Shown in pieces: positions 7,888 through 15,256 of a stretch of 33,835 bases of DNA. Every line of letters starts with the position of its first letter. Position 1 is the first letter of the stretch. The notes below the pieces were generated by a model. That model ran no database searches, had not been told where the DNA came from, and was given only the letters and a program-made list of their open reading frames with translations. The DNA is taken from the NCBI GenBank assembly GCA_903898755.1, contig CAIUGT010000116.1, positions 1 to 33,835 of the forward strand, read 5' to 3'. This DNA comes from an uncultured bacterium (GTDB lineage Bacteria; Planctomycetota; Phycisphaerae; Phycisphaerales; SM1A02). The translations under genes were made by a program, and so were the position numbers.

Positions 7888-9075
7888 GTGTTGACCCCCG
7901 AAACAATCGCCTGGTCCATTTCTGGCGCGGTGCTTGCTGGCGCATCAGCGGTTGCTTTAGCCTGGCTGTTGCGGGCGGCTGGCTGGAAATATTCATGGAT
8001 TGTCGCGGGATTATGCATGGGCCTATTCTTTGGTCCGCTGTGCTGCGGTAAAGCGTTCCCAGATTTTTACAATACTTTTTTTGACGGTTGTGGCGACGCG
8101 CGAAAAGATGTCCTTCGCTCGCTCCGTACGCGCGAGGCGGTTGAAGTAGCAGCGGCAGCGACCAAAACAAGTCCGGCCGAATCAGATCTTGTTGTGCTTG
8201 ACGCTGGACAACGATCCGCGGAAATTCAACTTCAAGAAAGCCGAAACAATTTTGACCACGGCGCTTTGTGGGTGACGGCGTTCTTGGCGGCAACGGTGAC
8301 ATTGGTTCGCTCCCCTTTGTCTGGACGCGTTCATTGGTGGCGCGGCGGCGGATTAGCTATTGGCGTGTGGACGGTTTTAATTCCTATCGCATCCGTTTTG
8401 CTGATTGCGCAAATTGAAACAGGAGAAGTCGTCACCACTTGGAGTCTGGTTAGTGCGGCAACAATCGCATTTGGCGCTGCGCTGCCCGCGGGAAGAGAAC
8501 GATGGACAACAATGGGATTGCTCCAAAATGACTCGCAATCGCTTGACGCGGCAAGAGGAACCGCTGGAATTATTTCATTGGTCGTGGCATGCGTTGCGGC
8601 GTGGGGTCTGGACTTTGATTCTGCGGCGGCATGGCTGCTTCCATGGGGCACCATGTTGGCGGCGTGGGGATTGCGCGATCACCATAATTCATTTTTACAA
8701 AAATGCGCGGGGCCGGCTACCAGCGCGGCGGTCGCTATTGCGCTAACGCGAGTTGATATGCCGAAAGAATTTCACATTGCGCCAACTCTGGGTTTATATT
8801 TTGCGGGCGAAGATTTGCGCTGGGTGGCGGCCGCAACTGGATTTGCGTTAACTCTGGCAGTTCCATGGATGCGATCGTTGCGGGTGTCCCTTGCAATTTC
8901 AAGCGCGCCCTTGCCGCAGGCCGCGCTTGCAAGCACCGCGCTTTTAATTGGCGTGCTTCCCGTTTGGATGGGCATTTCAATTCTTACGGCGGCGGCGGCA
9001 ACGGAAGTGCTGTCTCCTATGAGGAAAATGACGGCGAAGCATCTTGATCAACTCATTCACGCCAAGCCAGATTGA
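7888..9075 (+). CDS. Polytopic membrane protein, possibly a divergent cation/proton antiporter-like protein
   Basis: A 395-residue hydrophobic protein with about ten predicted membrane segments (roughly 8-29, 36-53, 126-143, 155-175, 184-200, 225-243, 246-262, 277-287, 312-328 and 347-372). Between the second and third lies a soluble stretch (54-123) that starts near CCGK and contains DGCGDAR. The overall plan, with an early G-rich helix ending FFGP and a terminal helix running into a charged tail, recalls cation:proton antiporters, but no diagnostic motif confirms it. The frame has no ATG start; GTG at 7888 or TTG at 7891 are the only early candidates, and GGGAG overlaps the GTG, so the start is uncertain. 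It is read divergently from the gene at 5837. Confidence 0.6.
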   Translation: MLTPETIAWSISGAVLAGASAVALAWLLRAAGWKYSWIVAGLCMGLFFGPLCCGKAFPDFYNTFFDGCGDARKDVLRSLRTREAVEVAAAATKTSPAESDLVVLDAGQRSAEIQLQESRNNFDHGALWVTAFLAATVTLVRSPLSGRVHWWRGGGLAIGVWTVLIPIASVLLIAQIETGEVVTTWSLVSAATIAFGAALPAGRERWTTMGLLQNDSQSLDAARGTAGIISLVVACVAAWGLDFDSAAAWLLPWGTMLAAWGLRDHHNSFLQKCAGPATSAAVAIALTRVDMPKEFHIAPTLGLYFAGEDLRWVAAATGFALTLAVPWMRSLRVSLAISSAPLPQAALASTALLIGVLPVWMGISILTAAAATEVLSPMRKMTAKHLDQLIHAKPD

Positions 9076-9079
9076 ACTA

Positions 9080-9098
9080 TTCGCGAATCAATCGCGAA
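9080..9098. repeat. Inverted repeat (hairpin) between convergent genes
   Basis: TTCGCGA and its exact reverse complement TCGCGAA flank a five-base loop, five bases after the stop of the membrane protein gene. There is no T-run on either side, so it is not a classical terminator. It may still end or protect the transcript of the gene at 7888. Confidence 0.5.
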
Positions 9099-9191
9099 AC
9101 ATGTCCCCATGCATTGCGAATGAAGTTGAACGTGAAATTATCTGAGCTCGTTTTCAAAAAGTGCGCGCTGGCGTAAACATGATGAAGACGA

Positions 9192-9833
9192 TTACTTCAC
9201 CAAAGAATTGTCGGCTGGCTTTTGTTCAGCCGGCGCGGCGGGCGTAGTGATTCCCAAAGATTGCTCAATGGCTTTCACCAAAGCCTTGTCGTCGGGCGCC
9301 ACGGTGCTTGCGTAAAAAGCGATGGGCTGGCCTTCTTTGTTCACAAGATATTTGCTGAAATTCCAACCCGGCAATTTGCCCGTGCGCGTTCCAAGAAACT
9401 CATAGATTTCACTTTGCCCAGGACCAGCCTTGGTTTGCTCCTTGGACAACATTGGAAATGTCACGGCGTATTTAGTGCTGCAAAAATCCTTGATTTCTTT
9501 TTCGCTGCCGGGTTCTTGCCCGCCAAAATCATTGCTGGGAATTCCGAGAACAACCAATCCCTTGGGTTTGTAGGTTTCATACAGCTTTTGCAAACCGGCG
9601 TATTGGCCGGTGAAACCGCAACGACTGGCGACATTCACCACCAACACAACCTTGCCTTGATATTGGGAAAGGTCCGCAGGCGCGCCATCAAGCGAGGTGG
9701 CCTTGATTGAATACATGTTGCGGTCCTTCCATTTATTGACTAGTTCCGAATTTTGCGGGGCGGTTTGAGCGCACGCAAATCCTGTGGCGGCGGCGATGGC
9801 TCCCAGAATTGTTTTTGCAATTTTATTTTTCAT
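9192..9833 (-). CDS. Secreted glutathione peroxidase-family peroxidase
   Basis: A 213-residue protein with an N-terminal signal peptide (residues 1-22). The peroxidase fold begins near residue 40 and shows VNVASRCGFTGQY (67-78, peroxidatic C72), SNDFGGQEPGS (100-110, Q106) and WNFSKYL (157-163, W157 and N158), the catalytic tetrad of the family. C118 in the DFCST stretch sits where thioredoxin-dependent members carry the resolving cysteine. It has cysteine, not selenocysteine. It removes peroxides outside the cytoplasm, probably with a thiol donor other than glutathione. The C-terminal tail after residue 195 is proline- and alanine-rich. It is read divergently from the gene at 9895, with only about 60 bases for both promoters. 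Confidence 0.93.
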   Translation of the reverse strand: MKNKIAKTILGAIAAATGFACAQTAPQNSELVNKWKDRNMYSIKATSLDGAPADLSQYQGKVVLVVNVASRCGFTGQYAGLQKLYETYKPKGLVVLGIPSNDFGGQEPGSEKEIKDFCSTKYAVTFPMLSKEQTKAGPGQSEIYEFLGTRTGKLPGWNFSKYLVNKEGQPIAFYASTVAPDDKALVKAIEQSLGITTPAAPAEQKPADNSLVK

Positions 9834-9894
9834 AGGTGGTTCTTCGGCTCAAATCCTAACGCAGATTCAACGAATTGAATTCGCTCGATAGTAT

Positions 9895-11712
9895 TTGATT
9901 GTGAGTCAACCTCAAGGCAACGATCCGGCATGCAACGTCCCGCCACCAGGACCATTGGTGACGGTTGGTTTCACGGAACCGCGTTCCAAGATGATTTTGG
10001 AGCGCGTACGCCAACGAGTGGCCATTTGGGGCGACAGTGGCCGTGCGATCACGCGCGCCAGTGACGCGGTTCAAACCGCCGATCGATTGATTGGCCCAGG
10101 TCCTGGCGCAATGGGGGCGGAGTTTCGTCCCAACGGTCGACGAGTTCTTCGGCTAAATGAAATCGCCGAAAATGAACCGCTTTGGATTATTGGCGATGTG
10201 CGCGGCGACGTTCTTGCGCTTGAAACAACGCTTGGCTTTATCGATGAAGCCACTGAAAAAAATCGCTCGCCCCAGATTGTTTTTCTTGGCGACCTGACTG
10301 GTGGAATGATGGGCGATGCCGCATGTTTGGCGATCGCTCTTGAACGATTTGCCGCCGCGCCAACTCGTACGATTGTGCTCGCGGGCGATCGTGAACTTGC
10401 TTTGAGTACAAGCAGCGCTGATGCCGTCGAGGATCGCAAGCCACGCGGCTTGGCAGAGATGCCTGTTCAACCCGCGCAAATCAAGGCATTGGAAAATCTT
10501 CTTCGCGTATTTTCATCGCTTGTGGAAAAACTTCCCGTGGCGGCTATTTGCCCTGGCGGCATTTTGCTGGCGCACAGCGCGCCGCCACGCGAGTCCGTTT
10601 TGTCGACACTACAAACCGCCGATGAGTTGGAGGCGAAACCCGATGTGTTGCGCGCATTCGCTTTTGATCGTCTTCATGCGCGCGAACCACGCGTGATTTC
10701 TTCAGCGTTATATGGCGCCACCGCTGTGGAGTCCGAGGATTTTTCCGAGTCCATGAGTGCGCTCAATCGAATATTTGAAATGCCCGTGACACGCATGGTG
10801 CGTGGTCAAGATGCGGCGCCTGAAGGTCATCGGTGGTTTCGCAATTATGGTGAAGGCGTGGTGTTGACTCTGACCACCATGGGCGATGTTCTTGCGATTG
10901 ATGCGGGTGGTGGTCGAAGAAATCCCTGCGTTGCGCGACTGAAATCTGGTCGATTACGCGTTGTTCGATTTGAAATCCCCGAGGACCTTGCGTCGACCGC
11001 TGAACAAATTTTCCCGCGCAAGGTCGCCGCGGCTGCGCAGGAAAATTATGTATCGGTGCCGGGATCACAATTCAATATTTCGCAAACACAAACAGCGCTC
11101 ACGAATTCACCAAGCGCTCCAACGCAAACTGCCAAAGGCGCCGCGCTCACTATTGATGCCCAAGCGGCGCGAATTTATTTTGAGCGCGGCGTTCGGCTGC
11201 TTGCATCCAGGGCGTGGCCTGGTGCGCGAGAAGCATTTCAAGAAGCGGGAGCGGCGGCGACCGAGGTGAATGCTTGTTTGCTGAATGAGTCCGTGGCGTG
11301 TTTGTCCATGGGTTTGCCTGGCCATCAAGATGCGCTTCGATTATGCCGCGGCTTGCTGTTAAAAAATTCCGCGAACGCGCATGCTCATTTCAACATGGGT
11401 GTTTCATATTTAACGAGCGAGCGAAATCCAATCGAGGCGGGCCGCGCATTTCGAACGGTCACTCAACTGTTGCCTCAATTCAGCGATGGCTGGTGGGCAC
11501 TGGGCCTGGCATTTTCACTGCGCGCGGATCGACGCAGCGCCGAGGAGGCGTTTGCCAAAGCCGCCGAATGTGGCTCTGTGCTCGCGCGTCCAAATTCCAT
11601 GGAGGGAATTATTCCCGCGCGCGAACTCGCCGCCATGTTTGAAGTGTTGCGCGGCCGGGCTCAATACCATCCAACGTTGTCATCCGAGCCCGCTCCCCTG
11701 GCGGATGCTTGA
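9895..11712 (+). CDS. Degenerate PPP-family phosphatase domain fused to a TPR-like C-terminus
   Basis: A protein of up to 605 residues. Residues about 95-360 follow the order of the PPP metallophosphatase fold, but the signatures are altered: GDVRGD (100-105) for GDxHG, LGDLTGG (131-137) for GDxxDRG, AGDRE (163-167) for GNHE, LLAHSAP (224-230) with its histidine kept, and VRGQD (302-306) for RGH. Thus H, N, H and a final H of the metal and catalytic set are replaced, so it is probably catalytically dead or strongly altered. Residues about 385-420 are a Q/T/S-rich linker, and 420-560 contain three to four TPR-like helical repeats (FNMGVSYL, WWALGLAFSLRAD). Start choice is open: TTG 9895, GTG 9901 or ATG 9991. 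No signal peptide, so cytoplasmic. Confidence 0.75.
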   Translation: MIVSQPQGNDPACNVPPPGPLVTVGFTEPRSKMILERVRQRVAIWGDSGRAITRASDAVQTADRLIGPGPGAMGAEFRPNGRRVLRLNEIAENEPLWIIGDVRGDVLALETTLGFIDEATEKNRSPQIVFLGDLTGGMMGDAACLAIALERFAAAPTRTIVLAGDRELALSTSSADAVEDRKPRGLAEMPVQPAQIKALENLLRVFSSLVEKLPVAAICPGGILLAHSAPPRESVLSTLQTADELEAKPDVLRAFAFDRLHAREPRVISSALYGATAVESEDFSESMSALNRIFEMPVTRMVRGQDAAPEGHRWFRNYGEGVVLTLTTMGDVLAIDAGGGRRNPCVARLKSGRLRVVRFEIPEDLASTAEQIFPRKVAAAAQENYVSVPGSQFNISQTQTALTNSPSAPTQTAKGAALTIDAQAARIYFERGVRLLASRAWPGAREAFQEAGAAATEVNACLLNESVACLSMGLPGHQDALRLCRGLLLKNSANAHAHFNMGVSYLTSERNPIEAGRAFRTVTQLLPQFSDGWWALGLAFSLRADRRSAEEAFAKAAECGSVLARPNSMEGIIPARELAAMFEVLRGRAQYHPTLSSEPAPLADA

Positions 11713-11713
11713 A

Positions 11714-13393
11714 TTATTTCAGCGCAACTTGGGTACTTATTTGCATAACTGGTGTCGTGCCCTTCTTTGAAATTTTCGCAAGAGACTTCAGGTTTGTTTG
11801 AATGAAAGTCAGTTGACTTTGATCAGCTTGATCGACACGACCATCCTGATTGAGATCAGCTTCAAGCATGCGCTTCTGGCCCATTGAAGCAATCAATTGC
11901 TTCATATCTGCTAAATCAATCTTGGAATCCGCATTGATGTCGGCTTGGATAATGGATTCATCAACCACCACAAAAGCAACTTCACTATTGTCTTCACGAA
12001 TCGTGATTGGATTGGTCAATGTTTCGAAGAACCAAGCACCGGCGCTTGCTTCTTCGCGAGTCACGATTTGAATGGTTCCGTCTTTCAATGGAAGCGCGAT
12101 GGAGTTGACATCATCGGTGAAAGAAATTCTCCACAGTGTTCCGTTGGAAAGAATGCGGCCGGTTGCGAACACCTTGTCGGCCCAACCTGTGACGGTGAAC
12201 CAACGGCTTGCTCCTGGGTTCGCGCCAAGACGCGCATTGAGATCCGTCATGATCGACTCAAGGGCAAATTGATCTTCCTTGGGATTGAACATCTTTGGAT
12301 CGGATCCTGCTTCCCATGCATCACCATTGAAGACAAGAAGCGTGTCTGTTCCATGCATCACGTGCTGAATCACCATTTCATCCCAATACTTGGTTCCGCT
12401 CATTGGAGTTTGAAATGGTCCCCAGTTTGCAAGCTTGCCAAATTGGCGATGCGCAATCCAAGGCATTTGTGAACGATGACCGCTGGCAATCACTGATCGC
12501 ATACGATTCAATTGGAAACGAAATTGATCTTCTGGTTTGGAACCAATCGCATTCACTCCGTCGAATTTTGCGGCAGCCATAGTTTCAGTTGACCCGCCAT
12601 AGAAACTTGGTGCATCATCTGTGCCGAAACCAGTCGAATTATTCCACATTGCTCGACCCAGGCAATTGGGAGATGCATTTGTTTGGCTTAACACAAACGA
12701 TTCATAATTGCTAACCCTGACCTTGGGAAATCGCTTTTGAATTGGCGCGAATGCGGCAGCGTTCATTCCAGAATCAACAAGCAAGCTCATCAAAGCATCC
12801 CACCGTACGTGATAAATATTTCCCCATTGAATTTGACTTACATTGAAATTTAATATTTTCCCATAGGAAGACTTGAATCTGTAATCATTTTGAATTGCTA
12901 AAAGTCCATTCATGCCAAGTCCCCAAGCTGCTAGGCAATTTTCATTGTCCAAAATGACATAATCAACGGTTCCACCAGCCGCCTTGAACTCATCGAAAAA
13001 CTTTTCAATACGGGCCTGCGAACGCTTGATCCCATTTGTGAGCCACGGACTTTGATATTGGGTCATAGTTGTTCGACCCTTTGAATCAGTGGCAACACAA
13101 CGATCAGACGGATGCTGTGTTAAATCATCCACAAAAAAACGAAGCAATAACGTACGTCGTCCTACGGGTTGATTTTTAACCTGCGCAGCGGCCCAGGCGC
13201 CTGTTTGCGGAAAATCCACCATAACCATTTGTGTTTGTTGGGTGCAGGATTTATCAACACTTCCCCAGGTCAACGCCTTCACTGGCGCGGCGAAACTATT
13301 TGAGGTTGCGGCACACACAAGCAACATAGAAAGCGAAAGTGCAAGTGTGTGGGTTTGGCGAGCGCACTTTGTGATGTGGGAAGCAAATTTCAT
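11714..13393 (-). CDS. Secreted protein with C-terminal dockerin-type EF-hand pair; glycoside-hydrolase-like barrel suspected
   Basis: The frame is open from 13414, but the ATG at 13393 has AAGGAGT seven bases upstream and begins a clear signal peptide (MKFASH... ending SFA-APV), so I start there (559 residues). The large central region has an alternating strand/helix pattern with VDYVILDNENCLAAWG and DTLLVFNGDAWEAG, reminiscent of a TIM-barrel glycoside hydrolase, but I cannot name a family. Near the C-terminus two calcium-loop-like repeats, ADINADSKIDLADM and ADLNQDGRVDQADQ, form a dockerin type I-like module, common in secreted planctomycete proteins and probably used for attachment or calcium binding. 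The gene is slightly AT-richer than its neighbours. It ends two bases from the convergent gene at 9895. The 220-base leader is structured (see the inverted repeats). Confidence 0.8.
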   Translation of the reverse strand: MKFASHITKCARQTHTLALSLSMLLVCAATSNSFAAPVKALTWGSVDKSCTQQTQMVMVDFPQTGAWAAAQVKNQPVGRRTLLLRFFVDDLTQHPSDRCVATDSKGRTTMTQYQSPWLTNGIKRSQARIEKFFDEFKAAGGTVDYVILDNENCLAAWGLGMNGLLAIQNDYRFKSSYGKILNFNVSQIQWGNIYHVRWDALMSLLVDSGMNAAAFAPIQKRFPKVRVSNYESFVLSQTNASPNCLGRAMWNNSTGFGTDDAPSFYGGSTETMAAAKFDGVNAIGSKPEDQFRFQLNRMRSVIASGHRSQMPWIAHRQFGKLANWGPFQTPMSGTKYWDEMVIQHVMHGTDTLLVFNGDAWEAGSDPKMFNPKEDQFALESIMTDLNARLGANPGASRWFTVTGWADKVFATGRILSNGTLWRISFTDDVNSIALPLKDGTIQIVTREEASAGAWFFETLTNPITIREDNSEVAFVVVDESIIQADINADSKIDLADMKQLIASMGQKRMLEADLNQDGRVDQADQSQLTFIQTNLKSLAKISKKGTTPVMQISTQVALK

Positions 13394-13413
13394 TTCGTCG
13401 ACTCCTTGTGGCA

Positions 13414-13429
13414 TGACCTGATGTGGTCA
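13414..13429. repeat. Inverted repeat TGACC-N6-GGTCA in the dockerin gene leader
   Basis: A five-base perfect inverted repeat lies about seven bases upstream of the Shine-Dalgarno of the gene at 11714. It shares the core GACC/GGTC with the longer hairpin at 13457-13488, so the two could be related operator half-sites or RNA stems. Confidence 0.45.
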
Positions 13430-13456
13430 GCGAGGGAGTGAAAGGACGAAACGTTC

Positions 13457-13488
13457 GACCAGGTGCCTTCGCGGGACCACACCTGGTC
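13457..13488. repeat. Nine-base inverted repeat (hairpin) in the dockerin gene leader
   Basis: GACCAGGTG (13457-13465) and CACCTGGTC (13480-13488) are exact reverse complements around a 14-base loop. On the minus strand this sits about 65-95 bases before the start codon. It contains a second, smaller GACC/GGTC inverted pair. It may be a protein binding site or an mRNA leader structure. There is no T-run after it. Confidence 0.6.
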
Positions 13489-13613
13489 TTCAAATTTCAA
13501 TCACTGAGATAGTCGAATCTAAAAATTTGCTTACAAACACATTGCGAAAGCGAATTCAATTTTTTTGCTTCACAGACGGAATAAACGAATCAAGTGCACA
13601 ATAAAATTCTGAA

Positions 13614-13880
13614 TTACAAAACATAGCGAATGCCCGCGCACTTACGCAATGTTTCAAGAAATGTTTGTCGTTGAGATTCATCGGTGACGGTTGTGTCAAC
13701 ATTCACCGCGCACCAACGACCACCGGAACTCTTGCGGAGTTCACCCACCTTGACTGGGTGTTCACCAAAAGTTTGCCGAATGGCTAAATGAATATGCGCC
13801 TCTTGTCCGGCAATCAAACTGTAGCCCCAGGCGCATGGATATTCGAAAATGGCTCGACCGAATGTAGTTTCCTTGTTCAT
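13614..13880 (-). CDS. DUF493 (YbeD-like) family protein
   Basis: A small 88-residue protein. The frame extends 15 codons further up, but GGAGG lies six bases before the ATG at 13880, which also gives the family-typical N-terminus, so I take that start. The sequence fits DUF493: FEYPCAWGYSLIAG near the start, a central helix, LRKSSGGRWCAVNVDTTV as the core strand pair, a helix FLETLRKC and the terminal IRYVL. DUF493 proteins have an ACT-like fold and are thought to be regulatory, but their role is unknown. It follows aroC by 180 bases on the same strand, and could be transcribed with the aro operon or alone. Confidence 0.75.
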   Translation of the reverse strand: MNKETTFGRAIFEYPCAWGYSLIAGQEAHIHLAIRQTFGEHPVKVGELRKSSGGRWCAVNVDTTVTDESQRQTFLETLRKCAGIRYVL

Positions 13881-14062
13881 TTGAATCCTCCGTGGTGAAT
13901 GTTCAAAATAGAAATAGGAGGTCAAATTGAAGTTTAGATTTTTTGAAGGTTTGACGAAATAAACAGGTGAGCAAACCGAATGACCGCGTTTTTGATTTGA
14001 AAAAGCGACTTCAATGACAAATTGACTTCAGAAATGCCTTCACGCATTTTTAGAATGGACTA

Positions 14063-15232
14063 TCAGGCCAGTGGTAATCGGCGAGCCAGTTCCATGAATG
14101 CGGCATGAGATGCTTTGACTTGCGTCATGGAATCGCCAGAAAATTTTTCCAGGAACGCGCGCGCAATTTCAAACGCAACAACATGTTCCATGACCACGCT
14201 TGCGGCGGCAATGGCGCTGACATCGGAACGCTCATACGCGCTCATAACGGATTCCTTGGTGTTCAAATCCACGCTTGGCATTCCGCGCAACAACGTACTG
14301 ATGGGTTTCATGGTGCCGGTGACCACGACTGGCATTCCGTTGGTCATGCCGCCTTCAAGTCCGCCGGCATTATTGGTGGGCCTGACAAATCCAAGATGTG
14401 ATTCATTTTTCTTGGATGCGTCATAGTGAATCGCGTCGTGCACTTGGCTGCCCGTGCGAAATGCGCATTCGCGACCAAGTCCAATTTCAACGGCTTTGAA
14501 AGCTTGAATGCCCATGACCGAGCCAGCTAAGCGCGAGTCCAATCGCTCGTGCCATTGCACGCAGGAACCAAGACCAATTGGACAATTGAAGACATGCGCT
14601 TCAACCAAACCGCCAACCGTGTCCTTGTCAACTTTTGCTTGATGAATACGATCAACGAGTTGCGCGCTTATTGCGTCGCATGGAATTCCAACATCGCTTG
14701 CGTTGCGCGCGGAAAGTTGCGCGCGCCAAGAATCCGCCGTGACTTCACCGCTCCAACGAACATCAAGCGCGCCGCGTACAAATCCAAAAGTTTGAATGCC
14801 GAACTCCCGTAGAAAACAATTTGCAAGCGCGCCGGCCGCAACACGCGCCGCGGTTTCACGCGCACTTGCGCGCTCCAATGTTTCGCGGCAATCGGTGGTG
14901 AGCCACTTCACGCTTCCAGCGAGATCGGCGTGCCCAGGGCGCGGGCGCGAAATGGAAGGTGTTTTCGCGGCGTCATCAAGGCGATTGTCCTCATTGGGAA
15001 TTCGCATTGCGATTGGACCACCCATGGACACTCCGCGGCGAACACCAGAAATAAATTCAGCCCTGTCGGTTTCCATGCGCTGTCGCGCGCCACGACCGTA
15101 ACCGGCTTGGCGGCGTTTCAGCTCGCCATTGATGAACTCGCTATCAATAGAAAGCCCCGCGGGAATTCCTTCCACGATTGCAAGCAGACCCGGTCCGTGA
15201 CTTTCACCAGCGGTGAGATATCGCAATGTCAT
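14063..15232 (-). CDS. aroC: Chorismate synthase
   Basis: A 389-residue enzyme that converts 5-enolpyruvylshikimate-3-phosphate to chorismate with reduced FMN, the last step of the shikimate pathway. Motifs are full: GESHGPGLLAIVEGIPAG (9-26), RRQAGYGRG (40-48), METDRAEFISGV (53-64), RPGHADLAG (98-106), ERASARETAARVAAGA (120-135) and RPTNNAGGLEGGMTNGMP near the C-terminus, with MKPISTL after it. It is the last gene of the operon aroDE - MFS transporter - aroC, 24 bases after the transporter stop. Intermediate steps (AroA, AroK, AroB) are not in the window. Confidence 0.98.
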   Translation of the reverse strand: MTLRYLTAGESHGPGLLAIVEGIPAGLSIDSEFINGELKRRQAGYGRGARQRMETDRAEFISGVRRGVSMGGPIAMRIPNEDNRLDDAAKTPSISRPRPGHADLAGSVKWLTTDCRETLERASARETAARVAAGALANCFLREFGIQTFGFVRGALDVRWSGEVTADSWRAQLSARNASDVGIPCDAISAQLVDRIHQAKVDKDTVGGLVEAHVFNCPIGLGSCVQWHERLDSRLAGSVMGIQAFKAVEIGLGRECAFRTGSQVHDAIHYDASKKNESHLGFVRPTNNAGGLEGGMTNGMPVVVTGTMKPISTLLRGMPSVDLNTKESVMSAYERSDVSAIAAASVVMEHVVAFEIARAFLEKFSGDSMTQVKASHAAFMELARRLPLA

Positions 15233-15256
15233 GCGCCCATCATACGGATGGTGTGA

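Noticed and set aside
13881-14062. Space between aroC and the DUF493 gene
   Set aside because: I looked for a terminator or small RNA and found no stem with a T-run and no clear promoter.
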